From a virus: a stretch of 64,000 nt of DNA. Positions 46,645 to 54,341 of this stretch are shown here, one piece after another. The stretch spans positions 1 to 64,000 of the IMG/VR virus record IMGVR_UViG_3300021598_001198. The stretch is one strand, 5' to 3'. The number at the start of each line of letters is the position of its first letter. The first letter of the stretch is position 1. Below the pieces are notes generated by a model. It made no database searches. It was not told the DNA's origin and was given only the letters and a program-made list of their open reading frames with translations. Made by a program: the position numbers and the translations under genes.

Positions 46645-47193
46645 ATGAAAACACTTGTAATTCATCCAAAAGACAAATCGACACAATTTTTAGATATTGT
46701 GTACGAACCTATACCGAATAAGACAATTATCACGGGTGGGGTAACAAAAGAAGAAGTTAGAAAACTTATCGACGCCCACGACAGAGTAATAATGTGTGGA
46801 CACGGAGCACCTATGGGATTGTTCTCGGTTGGACAATTTCCTGGTTCAAATGGTTTCATCATTGATGAAAGTATGGTGTACCTATTAAAAGAAAAAGACA
46901 ATTCAATTTTTATTTGGTGTAACGCGGACAAATTCGTTAATCACTTTAAGTTGAAAGGTTTTTATTCGGGAATGTTTATTTCCGAAGTAGGGGAAGCGTA
47001 CTATTGTGGTTTACCTGGTACCGAACAAGAAGTAGTTGATGAAAGTAACTATGGTTTTTGTGAACTTTTATCGGAGTGTATTAACGAACCACAAGATAGA
47101 ATGTACGAAATCATTAAAAAGGAATATGGTAAGATTGCGGAAGAAAACCCAGTCGCACTATACAACCACAACCGCCTGTACTTGTCGATTTAA
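46645..47193 (+). CDS. Caspase-fold-like (clan CD-type) protein, putative
   Basis: 182 aa. VIMCGHGAPMGLFS near residue 47 has a hydrophobic strand ending in H-G, and SIFIWCNADKFVNH near 91 has a strand ending in W-C-N-A. The order H-G then C-(x)-A matches clan CD peptidases such as clostripain, though short. It could instead be a non-peptidase with the same fold. Several phages carry relatives of unknown function. Own promoter (46592-46623) and terminator. Confidence 0.55.
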   Translation: MKTLVIHPKDKSTQFLDIVYEPIPNKTIITGGVTKEEVRKLIDAHDRVIMCGHGAPMGLFSVGQFPGSNGFIIDESMVYLLKEKDNSIFIWCNADKFVNHFKLKGFYSGMFISEVGEAYYCGLPGTEQEVVDESNYGFCELLSECINEPQDRMYEIIKKEYGKIAEENPVALYNHNRLYLSI

Positions 47194-47216
47194 TTGGTTT
47201 AACTCGGTTGCGGTGG

Positions 47217-47246
47217 AAAAGGGTAGCAGAAATGTTACCCTTTTTT
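47217..47246 (+). terminator. Terminator after 46645-47193
   Basis: AAAAGGGTA / TACCCTTTTTT with GCAGAAATGT loop. Confidence 0.78.
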
Positions 47247-47287
47247 GTTGCGTTTTAGTTTCACCTCACAGCACGTGCTGTATCCTA

Positions 47288-47386
47288 AATTTGGTTGGCA
47301 CTGTATGACACTCAATAAAGGCGTATTACACTATATGTTTTGTTTAATCTTTCGGTCAAAACATTAAACAACACGCCAAACAATTT
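47288..47386. repeat. Long intergenic palindrome
   Basis: ATTTGGTTGGC ... GCCAAACAAT about 100 nt long, with an inner stem (GTTTTGTTTAAT ... AAAACATTAAAC) and the GTATGACA/GTATTACA words. Confidence 0.72.
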
Positions 47387-47417
47387 GTGGGATGGAGACG
47401 ACAGGTATGAAAAAAAA

Positions 47418-47449
47418 TTTGGATTATACTGAATATAGTTTTATATTTG
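47418..47449 (+). promoter_or_regulatory. Host-type promoter before 53-aa gene 47470
   Basis: TTTGG 47418, TATATTTG 47442-47449; its presence supports calling the small gene. Confidence 0.75.
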
Positions 47450-47469
47450 TATCGTAATACATAATTACT

Positions 47470-47631
47470 ATGAGTAAGAAATCAATCCCAACGGAAATCA
47501 AAGTCGGTGTTTACTATTACATTGATGATGAAACTAAACAACCAATCTTTGATACCGATGAAATGAGAAATGAGTTTGAACAAAAACTTAAAGAAATAGA
47601 AGATGAAACCGAATTTAACTATGAAGAATGA
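47470..47631 (+). CDS. 53-aa small early protein
   Basis: Short plus-strand frame: MSKKSIPTEIKVGVYYYIDD then ETKQPIFDTDEMRNEFEQKL and an acidic end. The ATG follows a full host-type promoter (TTTGG 47418, TATATTTG 47442-47449) by 20 nt, exactly as at the annotated early genes. This is the best reason to call it. No family recognised. Confidence 0.72.
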   Translation: MSKKSIPTEIKVGVYYYIDDETKQPIFDTDEMRNEFEQKLKEIEDETEFNYEE

Positions 47632-47745
47632 AACCCTTAATGGATTAAGTGTGAGACACGTCGCACAAATAGTCCGTAGGAAAATGTTACAGAAGTCGAA
47701 ACCTTCGGCGAAGGCGTACAGACGAATAAAGTTTGGCAAAAAAGA

Positions 47746-47777
47746 TTTGGTAAACGAATAAAATTGTTATATATTTG
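47746..47777 (+). promoter_or_regulatory. Host-type promoter before 47803
   Basis: TTTGG 47746, TATATTTG 47770-47777. Confidence 0.75.
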
Positions 47778-47802
47778 TATAAACCAATAAATAATAACGA
47801 CT

Positions 47803-48210
47803 ATGTATCAAGATTTTGACAACCCACGGAGTTGGGACAACCTCGGAAAAATGGTGTGTTTTCACGGACGTTACGACCTTGGAGACAAACACGACTACAA
47901 CCACAATAACTACAATGGTTGGGAAGAAATGAAAAACGCAATCATCAAAGAAGAAGATGTTTGTGTTATCTTACCTCTTTACTTGTACGACCACTCGGGA
48001 ATTACAATGAACACAAGTCCGTTCAGTTGTCGTTGGGATAGTGGACAAGTTGGTTGGTACTTTGTTTCAAAGAAGAAAGTCCGTGAAGAATATGGAGTAA
48101 AGAAAATTACCCAAAGTCTTATTGACAAAGTAACCGAAGTGTTGGAGGGTGAAGTAAAAACTTACGACATGTACCTCACGGGTGAATTGTACGCAGAAGA
48201 ATACGAATAG
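47803..48210 (+). CDS. Conserved phage protein of unknown function
   Basis: 135 aa. VCVILPLYLYDHSGITMNTS followed by PFSCRWDSGQVGWYFVSKKKVREEYG is a well-kept block seen in small proteins of many different phages. The tail has YDMYLTGELYAEEYE. The function is not known to me. Own promoter (47746-47777) and a terminator nearly identical to the one at 45439. Confidence 0.8.
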   Translation: MYQDFDNPRSWDNLGKMVCFHGRYDLGDKHDYNHNNYNGWEEMKNAIIKEEDVCVILPLYLYDHSGITMNTSPFSCRWDSGQVGWYFVSKKKVREEYGVKKITQSLIDKVTEVLEGEVKTYDMYLTGELYAEEYE

Positions 48211-48230
48211 ATTTTGTTTGGTTAGGTGAA

Positions 48231-48261
48231 AAGTCCTCGGCGAAAGTCGGGGATTTTTTTT
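48231..48261 (+). terminator. Terminator after 47803-48210
   Basis: GTCCTCGGC GAAA GTCGGGGAT then T8. Confidence 0.82.
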
Positions 48262-48295
48262 TATACCAGAATTCGCCCAGCCCACGCCTGGTGGG

Positions 48296-48360
48296 GATTT
48301 TGTTTGGCGGATAACCTATTATATTTAAGTGTTTTATGTGGTCAGCCAACCAAAATTTTT
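48296..48360. repeat. Intergenic palindrome
   Basis: ATTTTGTTTGGC ... GCCAACCAAAATT. Confidence 0.73.
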
Positions 48361-48410
48361 ACGACGCCGGGTGAAACAGTAGATGGTGTTATTGGATATT
48401 TTAAAATAAA

Positions 48411-48441
48411 TTTGGATATCATAAAATGAATTGTATATTTG
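48411..48441 (+). promoter_or_regulatory. Host-type promoter before 48446
   Basis: TTTGG 48411, TATATTTG 48434-48441, 4 nt before the ATG. Confidence 0.72.
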
Positions 48442-48445
48442 TATT

Positions 48446-48751
48446 ATGAAAAACTATAACGACATATCATTGAATACCGATGAGGAAGTAATGAACTACC
48501 TAAAAAAATCGGAAAAAGAAGGTAAAGTGTGTGACATCATTGAAACTGAAAATTATATTTCGGTTGATGTTGAATGGGCATACAACTTTGAAGGTCACAA
48601 AGTGGAGAGGAGAAAATTTATCTATCTTCTTACTCGTTCTAACTTTCAATTTAACAAAACAATATCGCGTTATGTTAGAGAAAAAGACGAAATAAGATTC
48701 AGAAGAATTGAAAAAGAGTTCAAACGAATATTCAGATTGACATCAATTTGA
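48446..48751 (+). CDS. Small early protein, near-leaderless start
   Basis: 101 aa. I choose ATG 48446 (MKNYNDISLNTDEEVMNYLK). It starts 4 nt after the TATATTTG box, so the mRNA would have almost no 5' leader; an earlier TTG would translate the box itself. The body is basic at the C-terminus (RYVREKDEIRFRRIEKEFKR). No family recognised. Confidence 0.7.
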   Translation: MKNYNDISLNTDEEVMNYLKKSEKEGKVCDIIETENYISVDVEWAYNFEGHKVERRKFIYLLTRSNFQFNKTISRYVREKDEIRFRRIEKEFKRIFRLTSI

Positions 48752-48774
48752 TTGGCAAAATATCCTAAAAAAAA

Positions 48775-48805
48775 TTTGGATATCATAAAATAAGTTGTAT
48801 ATTTG
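48775..48805 (+). promoter_or_regulatory. Host-type promoter before DUF4314-like gene
   Basis: TTTGG 48775, TATATTTG 48798-48805; the 31 nt closely resemble the promoter at 48411. Confidence 0.74.
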
Positions 48806-48826
48806 TATTAATAAACTAATACAGAT

Positions 48827-49072
48827 ATGAAAATAAACGAAAAATTAATCGGAAAAAGAATTCGTCTCGTTTCAATGGAGAACGACCCTAACCCCGTTGA
48901 GGAAGGTTCAATGGGAACAATTTATCATGTTGGTCATGGTGTTATCAATGTCCGTTGGGATAGTGGTAGGACTCTTGGTGTAGTTGAGGGTGAAGATGAA
49001 TATGAAATCATTGACACTCCCGACACTTATTTACCACCCAACAATTTTCTTGTCTTTTCGGGAAATATCTGA
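48827..49072 (+). CDS. DUF4314-like early protein
   Basis: 81 aa. GKRIRLVSMENDPNPVEEGS followed by GTIYHVGHGVINVRWDSGRTLGVV matches the DUF4314 pattern, a small SH3-like barrel: basic strand, P-x-P-(V/I) turn, G-x-x-x-V-x-W-D-x-G-R. Found in phages and mobile elements; function unknown. Promoter 48775-48805. Confidence 0.8.
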   Translation: MKINEKLIGKRIRLVSMENDPNPVEEGSMGTIYHVGHGVINVRWDSGRTLGVVEGEDEYEIIDTPDTYLPPNNFLVFSGNI

Positions 49073-49109
49073 GGAGATGGTGAACCGCCGATTTTGATTG
49101 GCACAATCG

Positions 49110-49142
49110 TTTGTATATTCCAAAAATTCATTTGTATATTTG
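49110..49142 (+). promoter_or_regulatory. Host-type promoter before 49166
   Basis: TTTG 49110, TATATTTG 49135-49142. Confidence 0.68.
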
Positions 49143-49165
49143 TCCAATAATTAAAAAAACAAAAA

Positions 49166-49525
49166 ATGTTAATTAAACTCACTTATCAAGGTAAAGGAAC
49201 CCCAACACTTGTCAATCTACAAAATGTCAAAAACATTTTTAGTATCTTGGATAAAAGAAACGACAAGATAGCAACGAAGATTGAATACATAGATGGTACA
49301 TATGTCAATGTTGAAGAAGACATTAAAACCATTTATGAAATTCAGTGGAAGATGATGAATGGAAGTTGTGATATGGACTTTGAAGTTCCATCGGTTGATG
49401 AAATGATTAATAACTCATACTACGAAAATGGTGGTAATGGAGACCGCCATTGGAATGGTCAACGAACCAACCAACCTCGTAAAAGAGTTTACCGAGACAA
49501 CTACGATAATCAAAACAATTATTGA
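49166..49525 (+). CDS. Hypothetical early protein
   Basis: 119 aa. The N-terminus LIKLTYQGKGTPTLVNLQNV is beta-rich, a helical centre follows, and the tail is Asn/Arg-rich (RHWNGQRTNQPRKRVYRDNY). It resembles a small barrel with a flexible, basic end that could bind nucleic acid. No family recognised. Its stop is 1 nt before the start of the membrane peptide gene, so they are co-translated. Confidence 0.72.
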   Translation: MLIKLTYQGKGTPTLVNLQNVKNIFSILDKRNDKIATKIEYIDGTYVNVEEDIKTIYEIQWKMMNGSCDMDFEVPSVDEMINNSYYENGGNGDRHWNGQRTNQPRKRVYRDNYDNQNNY

Positions 49526-49526
49526 T

Positions 49527-49667
49527 ATGTTAAAGGAAATGTTTTCAACTTTCAAAGAAGTTTACCAAGAAGACCGAAAGGAATTTTGGGATGGAATTTT
49601 GGGTGGCATTGTAATACTTATGTTTTTCCTATTGACAATGTTTGTTTTAATTCCTATATTTGGTTAA
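49527..49667 (+). CDS. 46-aa single-pass membrane protein
   Basis: Start ATG 49527, 1 nt after the upstream stop, gives MLKEMFSTFKEVYQEDRKEF then a membrane helix (ILGGIVILMFFLLTMFVLIPIF). A longer frame beginning inside the upstream gene is less likely. Short amphipathic region plus one helix, like small phage inner-membrane proteins. No family recognised. Confidence 0.68.
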   Translation: MLKEMFSTFKEVYQEDRKEFWDGILGGIVILMFFLLTMFVLIPIFG

Positions 49668-49718
49668 AGTGTAATACACTTGATTTGTCGTTCATAGATT
49701 AGTTTTATTTGGTTAAGG

Positions 49719-49746
49719 AACCCTCACAGAAATGTGGGGGTTTTTT
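49719..49746 (+). terminator. Terminator after 49527-49667
   Basis: CCCTCAC AGAAAT GTGGGGG then T6. Confidence 0.82.
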
Positions 49747-49786
49747 GTTTGCTAAAAAAATTCGTCGCCGGCAAATCCCGTGTTCA

Positions 49787-49826
49787 ATTTAGTTTGGCGG
49801 GTGTATGACAGATGCCAACCAATTTC
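49787..49826. repeat. Short intergenic palindrome
   Basis: AGTTTGGC ... GCCAACCAAT with a GTATGACA loop. Confidence 0.68.
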
Positions 49827-49874
49827 TGAGATGGTACGGTGAATTCTGGGGTCAGAAAAAAAAAATAAAGATTT

Positions 49875-49906
49875 ATTTGGATTATAATGAAAAGTGTATT
49901 ACATTT
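49875..49906 (+). promoter_or_regulatory. Host-type promoter before DUF932 gene
   Basis: TTTGG 49875, TACATTTG 49899-49906. Confidence 0.74.
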
Positions 49907-49929
49907 GTATCAAATTAAAAAACATCCAT

Positions 49930-50784
49930 ATGTCACAAGAAAATCGCACACAGCAAGTTCTCAACAAAGTCGGCCTAAATTGGACCGTAAGAGAAGAAAG
50001 TATCACTACAGAAAGTGGTATCATTGTTCCTAAGAGTAAAGCAATCATCCGTGAGGACACAAACACTGTTTTGTCTGTACATGGTGATGGTTACTTTCCT
50101 TATCAAAATCATCAGATGGTTGATTTACTAGACAAGGTATCTCAACAGGTTGGTTTACCAATTCACAAAGGTGGTTACTTTGGTGGGGGTGAGAAAGTAT
50201 ACCTTCAATTGAAATCAAATGATTTGAAATTGGGCAATGACAGAGTTGAGGGTTTCATCACTGGTGTGAATTCCTTCGATGGGTCAACTAGTTTGGCATT
50301 CGGTCCAAGTAATATTACAATCAGTTGTCAGAATTCATTCTTCGCAGCGTTCCGTAACTTGAATGCGAAAATTCGTCACACCAAAAACATGGAGATGAGA
50401 ATCGATGATATCTGTCGTGGTTTGGAGGGGGTACTCGTGGAAGAAAAAGAAATGTTCGAAGACATTAAGAAACTTTCTGAAACGAAGATGACCAAGAAAC
50501 AAGAGGATTGGGTTACACGTACATTGTTCAATATCATGAAAGATGTTGATTTGAATAGTGACAAAGATGTGTCGACCGTGACTCGTAATCGTCTTTCTCG
50601 TTTCTACGTAGACCTTAATGGTGAAGTAAAAGAGAAAGGTGATAACCTTTGGGGATTGTTCAGTGGGGTTACTAAGTACACCACACATTCCTTAAGTAAA
50701 GGTGATAACTCTGAAAACAAGATGTTTGGAACCTATGGACAAAGGGAACGTCAAATTTTCAAAGAATTGGTTGAGTTGGTTTAA
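49930..50784 (+). CDS. DUF932 (phage/plasmid-like TIGR03299) protein
   Basis: 284 aa. VLNKVGLNWTVREESITTES, then VHGDGYFPYQNHQMVDLLDK, VYLQLKSNDLKLGNDRVEGF, ITGVNSFDGSTSLAFGPS and ITISCQNSFFAAF: the DUF932 core. The family is common on phages and plasmids; function is unsettled. The central 'FDGSTS' and 'C-x-N' residues are the conserved ones. Promoter 49875-49906; terminator 50811. Confidence 0.88.
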   Translation: MSQENRTQQVLNKVGLNWTVREESITTESGIIVPKSKAIIREDTNTVLSVHGDGYFPYQNHQMVDLLDKVSQQVGLPIHKGGYFGGGEKVYLQLKSNDLKLGNDRVEGFITGVNSFDGSTSLAFGPSNITISCQNSFFAAFRNLNAKIRHTKNMEMRIDDICRGLEGVLVEEKEMFEDIKKLSETKMTKKQEDWVTRTLFNIMKDVDLNSDKDVSTVTRNRLSRFYVDLNGEVKEKGDNLWGLFSGVTKYTTHSLSKGDNSENKMFGTYGQRERQIFKELVELV

Positions 50785-50810
50785 GATTGGTTAGGTACTC
50801 AATTAATAAG

Positions 50811-50836
50811 AACCCCACAGAAATGTGGGGTTTTTT
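50811..50836 (+). terminator. Terminator after DUF932 gene
   Basis: ACCCCAC AGAAAT GTGGGGT, T6. Confidence 0.82.
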
Positions 50837-50875
50837 ATTGCTCCAAAGTTGATGGTGAGCTACGCGCAAACAGTG

Positions 50876-50939
50876 AAAATTGTTTGGCAAACTCTAAACC
50901 CAATAAAATCAATACTTTGGGTTCGAGCCAACCAAAATC
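50876..50939. repeat. Intergenic palindrome, AAACCCA/TGGGTT loop
   Basis: ATTGTTTGGC ... GCCAACCAAAAT; inner stem AAACCCA / TGGGTT around ATAAAATCAAT. Confidence 0.75.
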
Positions 50940-50965
50940 GAGGGCTGCGCGCAACCAGGAGATGT

Positions 50966-51097
50966 TCATGTATCTTCCCAGAATCTAAATGGTTTCTCTT
51001 GATAATCTTCTTTTAGTTGTCTTCTTAACTCATAACAAAACAATATAATGACTAATACGAACTCAACTCCTAATGTATAAAGTATCCCTTCTATCAT
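50966..51097 (-). CDS. 43-aa membrane peptide on the opposite strand
   Basis: Minus-strand frame MIEGILYTLGVEFVLVIILF then CYELRRQLKEDYQEKPFRFW and EDT. It has one hydrophobic helix followed by a charged tail. It sits inside a 430-nt gap between two plus-strand early genes, where no plus frame is convincing. No clear minus promoter. The composition (helix then basic/acidic tail) is gene-like, so I call it at moderate confidence. Confidence 0.55.
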   Translation of the reverse strand: MIEGILYTLGVEFVLVIILFCYELRRQLKEDYQEKPFRFWEDT

Positions 51098-51169
51098 AAT
51101 AATAAGTATCCAAGATGGTGATGATGCAGCACAGGATAACTTTTGTTTGGCAAGAAATATAAAAATAAA

Positions 51170-51201
51170 TTTGGATTATACAAAATATAGATTTATATTT
51201 G
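51170..51201 (+). promoter_or_regulatory. Host-type promoter before 51220
   Basis: TTTGG 51170, TATATTTG 51194-51201. Confidence 0.74.
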
Positions 51202-51219
51202 TGTTCTAAATTAATTTAT

Positions 51220-51441
51220 ATGGTTTTAGAAAAACTAACTATCGGTAATGTCTACTATGTAAAACACATAGGGAATGTTAAGTATTTGGGTAAGTGGAAA
51301 ATGGATTACTATGTAGAGGGTGAAAAAGGTATTAAAGGAATGAATACCTTTAAGTTGTTGTCGTTCAGAGGTAATCAACTTCTTTCATTAACCAAAAAAG
51401 AAATTGTGAATGACCTATTAGATATTGTACGAAACGAATGA
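51220..51441 (+). CDS. Small early protein
   Basis: 73 aa. MVLEKLTIGNVYYVKHIGNV then YLGKWKMDYYVEGEKGIKGM, a small beta-rich protein (perhaps an SH3-like barrel) with a helical end (LTKKEIVNDLLDIV). No family recognised. ATG follows the promoter (51170-51201) by 18 nt. Very short hairpin terminator after the stop. Confidence 0.7.
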   Translation: MVLEKLTIGNVYYVKHIGNVKYLGKWKMDYYVEGEKGIKGMNTFKLLSFRGNQLLSLTKKEIVNDLLDIVRNE

Positions 51442-51443
51442 CG

Positions 51444-51467
51444 AAATCACCTTCACGGGTGATTTTT
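51444..51467 (+). terminator. Terminator after 51220-51441
   Basis: AAATCACC TTCAC GGGTGATTTTT. Confidence 0.72.
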
Positions 51468-51493
51468 GTTTGGCGAAAAAAATAAAAAAAAAA

Positions 51494-51524
51494 TTCACTT
51501 ATACAAAAAATAGATTTATATTTG
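51494..51524 (+). promoter_or_regulatory. Host-type promoter before 51545
   Basis: Exact TATATTTG 51517-51524 but only TTC at the -33 position. Confidence 0.6.
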
Positions 51525-51544
51525 TACCATAAAACAATCTAAAA

Positions 51545-51823
51545 ATGAAAAACAAGAAAGTAACTCCGAAGAAAAAACACACACTCTTAAAGGGTGAGGG
51601 TGTTAACCAGCACACTCTGTATGGTGATTTCATTGTTGATGAAACACAAACAGATTTCGCAGAAGTTGAAGTTAGAAAGGATAGTGTATTAAGACACGAA
51701 CAACCCGATGGAAGTTTCTCAAACGAACACAAACCACTCAAAGTTGAGCAAGGTGATTGGGTTATGGGAAAACAAGTTGAGTACAATCCGTTTGAAGGTA
51801 CTATCACTCAAATTTGGGATTAA
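51545..51823 (+). CDS. Small basic early protein
   Basis: 92 aa. The start is very basic (MKNKKVTPKKKHTLLKGEGV) and the rest is beta-rich (DFIVDETQTDFAEVEVRKDS). No family recognised. It begins a four-gene unit (51545-53583) with only 2, -11 and 20 nt between genes. The -33 box of its promoter is weak (TTC), although the TATATTTG box is exact. Confidence 0.7.
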   Translation: MKNKKVTPKKKHTLLKGEGVNQHTLYGDFIVDETQTDFAEVEVRKDSVLRHEQPDGSFSNEHKPLKVEQGDWVMGKQVEYNPFEGTITQIWD

Positions 51824-51825
51824 CT

Positions 51826-52230
51826 ATGGCGAACCCACTAATTCACTCAAAGAGCAGCGTCAAGCGTTGGGGTGGTAAGGTAGAAGATTATTTACCTATC
51901 CACGAACTTATTGATAGTCCGAAAGCGACAATGAACAATAATAGTTCTCGGTTACTCACCCACAACACTTGGTTCGCATACACTATCATTCCAAAAATCT
52001 TCGGTTACAACATTACTAATAGTGATGGTAAGTCAGTTGATGTTGTTGATATTGCGATGTTACATATCGCAGAAGATTTTAGAATGAAGTTCGTTCCAAC
52101 CCCACAAGATTACCTTAAACATTTAGAGGTTCAACCCTGGATGTGTAATGGGGTAAAAGATTTAGACAACCCCGAAGCGTACGAAGTAGTTAAACAATTA
52201 AACCAAAAAATCCACGAATATGCAAACTAA
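51826..52230 (+). CDS. DUF6915-like protein
   Basis: 134 aa. MANPLIHSKSSVKRWGGKVE then DYLPIHELIDSPKATMNNNS and RLLTHNTWFAYTIIPKIFGY resemble DUF6915 phage proteins ('H.SVRKWGGK.EDYLPIHDW.D..K'). The D-G-K and late 'DFRMKFVPTPQDYLKHLE' fit as well. Function unknown. The start 51826 is 2 nt after the upstream stop. Confidence 0.72.
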   Translation: MANPLIHSKSSVKRWGGKVEDYLPIHELIDSPKATMNNNSSRLLTHNTWFAYTIIPKIFGYNITNSDGKSVDVVDIAMLHIAEDFRMKFVPTPQDYLKHLEVQPWMCNGVKDLDNPEAYEVVKQLNQKIHEYAN

Positions 52231-52873
52231 TGAAGCAATCGCACTCTGGAAAGAGTTAGGTATTACAAGCGCAACTATGGAATTTAGTTGTGGTGGTGAT
52301 AGTATGAATGATTATCACTTTAATTTTTACAATTCAGAAAACAAAGATGTTGAGAGTGGTGAACTTGATAGTTTCTTTGATGATGATGTTTTCCGTAGAG
52401 TAGAATTTTATGTGAACTCTGACGGACACTACATTGGTGAATTTGGAAGTGTTGAGATTACACTTGATGAAGATGATGAGGAAAACCCCACTTTCTCGTA
52501 TTACAAATCTGCACAGGCGGAATGGTCAGAGAGTTTTACAGAAGAAGTTGTTGTTGAACTCACAGAAAAAGAGGTTGAGTTTATTAGAACCAAAGTCCTT
52601 AATTTGGTTGGCAGTCAAGACGGAAGTTCAATTAACTACAAAGGTGATTGTATTCTCAATGATGAGGAAGAACAGATTTCTGATACATTATTGGAAAAGA
52701 TTACTGATGTTGTTGAGAACCACGAATTTGAAAACGCAGACGGCGAACAAGAGGATTGGTTTCAATTCAACACAGAAGAAGTGGATAGTGATGTATTACC
52801 TAAAATTGTAGATAACACATTATTCGTTTCACTAACAAGACAATTTTTGGTATTGACTGAAAGTGATATGTAA
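52220..52873 (+). CDS. DUF6878-like or acidic early protein
   Basis: 217 aa, very acidic. MQTNEAIALWKELGITSATM then FSCGGDSMNDYHFNFYNSEN; the middle is rich in D and E; the C-terminus has LPKIVDNTLFVSLTRQFLVL. The G-G-D-S core resembles DUF6878, but I would not insist on it. Overlaps the upstream gene by 11 nt. A frame within it (52434-52811) is a shadow. Confidence 0.62.
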   Translation: MQTNEAIALWKELGITSATMEFSCGGDSMNDYHFNFYNSENKDVESGELDSFFDDDVFRRVEFYVNSDGHYIGEFGSVEITLDEDDEENPTFSYYKSAQAEWSESFTEEVVVELTEKEVEFIRTKVLNLVGSQDGSSINYKGDCILNDEEEQISDTLLEKITDVVENHEFENADGEQEDWFQFNTEEVDSDVLPKIVDNTLFVSLTRQFLVLTESDM

Positions 52874-52893
52874 ACAATTAAAAAGTAAAAGAA

Positions 52894-53583
52894 ATGAAAA
52901 TCATAATTGAAAACACTCGTTTTGACTACAACATTGGTTGTCGTTTATTAAAAACAAAATATCGTAATACACCCTTTAATGGTTTGGAAGATATTTGGGA
53001 AGATATTGTTCCTATTACTTTCAAAGAAATTACAACCGAAATTCAAAACATTGAACAGAGGCGTATCGCCGTAGGTTGTTTGGGTTTGGAAAACATTTAC
53101 AAAGAAGTGAACCCCACACTTATTAAGTCCGAAACGATTTCAAAAGAAACATTTTGGGTTGGTGAGAATGGTGAACTCATTAAGAAAAACTTTGAGGACA
53201 CCTACGAACTTTATGAAGTAAAAGGAAATGTTTGGGGTGAAGGTGCAGAATTTGGTTGGCGTAGACCAGATAATGTTCACTTTGTAAAGTGTAAGGACAC
53301 CTCAACTGATAGGGAGTATTTTATTTGGGTGGACGCACAAAGTGTTTATCGTACTAACAACAAAGACAAATGGTTGAGTAGTAGTGAGAACTTTGGTGAA
53401 AAGATTACCCCTATTCAAGCAATCGCGTGGACAATTCAAACAGACATTAAAGAAGGTGGAATTGAGAAAATTGTTCGGCAAGGTGATTGTGTTCTTATTA
53501 AGAAGAAAAAGAAGTGTGAAAGTGGTTCGGTTAGACACTTGACCGAAAAAGAATACCGAAAACTATTGGTCGCAGAGAGTTAG
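52894..53583 (+). CDS. Hypothetical early protein
   Basis: 229 aa. Features: MKIIIENTRFDYNIGCRLLK, LEDIWEDIVPITFKEITTEI, EFGWRRPDNVHFVKCKDTST, REYFIWVDAQSVYRTNNKDK and a lysine-rich end (IKKKKKCESGSVRHLTEKEY). The middle is beta-rich. No family recognised. Last gene of the four-gene unit, followed by a strong terminator. Confidence 0.74.
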   Translation: MKIIIENTRFDYNIGCRLLKTKYRNTPFNGLEDIWEDIVPITFKEITTEIQNIEQRRIAVGCLGLENIYKEVNPTLIKSETISKETFWVGENGELIKKNFEDTYELYEVKGNVWGEGAEFGWRRPDNVHFVKCKDTSTDREYFIWVDAQSVYRTNNKDKWLSSSENFGEKITPIQAIAWTIQTDIKEGGIEKIVRQGDCVLIKKKKKCESGSVRHLTEKEYRKLLVAES

Positions 53584-53605
53584 TTGTTTCATTTTTATTG
53601 GTTAA

Positions 53606-53634
53606 AACCCTCACTCAAAAGGTGGGGGTTTTTT
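53606..53634 (+). terminator. Terminator after 52894-53583
   Basis: CCCTCACT CAAA AGGTGGGGG then T6. Confidence 0.8.
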
Positions 53635-53855
53635 ATTGCTCCGAAGTTGCTGCTGGTTGCGCTGCTGTTCGTGATTTTGTTTGGCATTCTGTAAACCCAA
53701 TAAAATCAATGGTTTGGGTTCGCCAACCAAAATCAAGGGCTGGTTGCTGCTGTTGCACAACTGGTTTTTTCTAGTCATTGCTTCTGGTTTTACTGGTTTC
53801 CTGCTGCGGGGACCTGGAATCCACCAAATTGTTTGGCAAAAAAAATAAAAAAATT

Positions 53856-53887
53856 ATTGGATTATATTCTATATACTTTTATATTTG
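53856..53887 (+). promoter_or_regulatory. Host-type promoter before 53909
   Basis: ATTGG 53856, TATATTTG 53880-53887. Confidence 0.7.
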
Positions 53888-53908
53888 TGGTGTTAAATTA
53901 ATAAACAT

Positions 53909-54316
53909 ATGTACACGACAATTAAAGATTATTATTCCTTCTTGAAAAAACAAAAAGAGGAAAAAGAGAATGAACTTTCTAAGATAAAAGAAAGTGTTAA
54001 CCAACAAATGGATGTTTTTATGTCCGAACATGGTTGGACACGAAAGGGTAAAGTTCAAACCAAAAAGTATACTCAAAAAGTAACTTACACCAAAAAGTTC
54101 AATGGTAAGGATATCGTAATTGAGTATCGTGGTAACTACCAAGATGATTTTGTTGATGGTGGTTGCCCCGAGTTCGTACACGATAAATCAATACCTAATT
54201 GTGTTGAGAAATTTCAAATGGGTTACTTTCATTGGAACGACCAAGACACAAGTGGTTGGAGTTTAGATGTGGTAATGGAACGAATGGAAGTGTTCTATAA
54301 CAAGTACACCTCGTAA
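53909..54316 (+). CDS. Early coiled-coil protein
   Basis: 135 aa. Residues 1-45 are a charged coiled coil (YYSFLKKQKEEKENELSKIK, ESVNQQMDVFMSEHG). Then come a beta-rich body (VTYTKKFNGKDIVIEYRGNY) and a helical C-terminus. No family recognised. The promoter has ATTGG rather than TTTGG at -33. Terminator after the stop. Confidence 0.72.
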   Translation: MYTTIKDYYSFLKKQKEEKENELSKIKESVNQQMDVFMSEHGWTRKGKVQTKKYTQKVTYTKKFNGKDIVIEYRGNYQDDFVDGGCPEFVHDKSIPNCVEKFQMGYFHWNDQDTSGWSLDVVMERMEVFYNKYTS

Positions 54317-54319
54317 GAG

Positions 54320-54341
54320 AAACCCCGAAAGGGGTTTTTTT
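54320..54341 (+). terminator. Terminator after 53909-54316
   Basis: AAACCCC GAAA GGGGTTT then T4. Confidence 0.82.

Larger units (their letters stand above)
53584..53908. repeat. 325-nt spacer with palindrome 53673-53734
   Basis: Holds the terminator, the GTTTGGC ... GCCAACC palindrome with the AAACCCA loop (like 50876), stretches rich in CTGCTG/GGTTGC words, and the promoter of 53909. No gene seen. Confidence 0.7.

Noticed and set aside
52434-52811. 125-aa frame inside the acidic 52220 gene
   Set aside because: Lysine/serine/leucine-biased shadow of the acidic coding frame.
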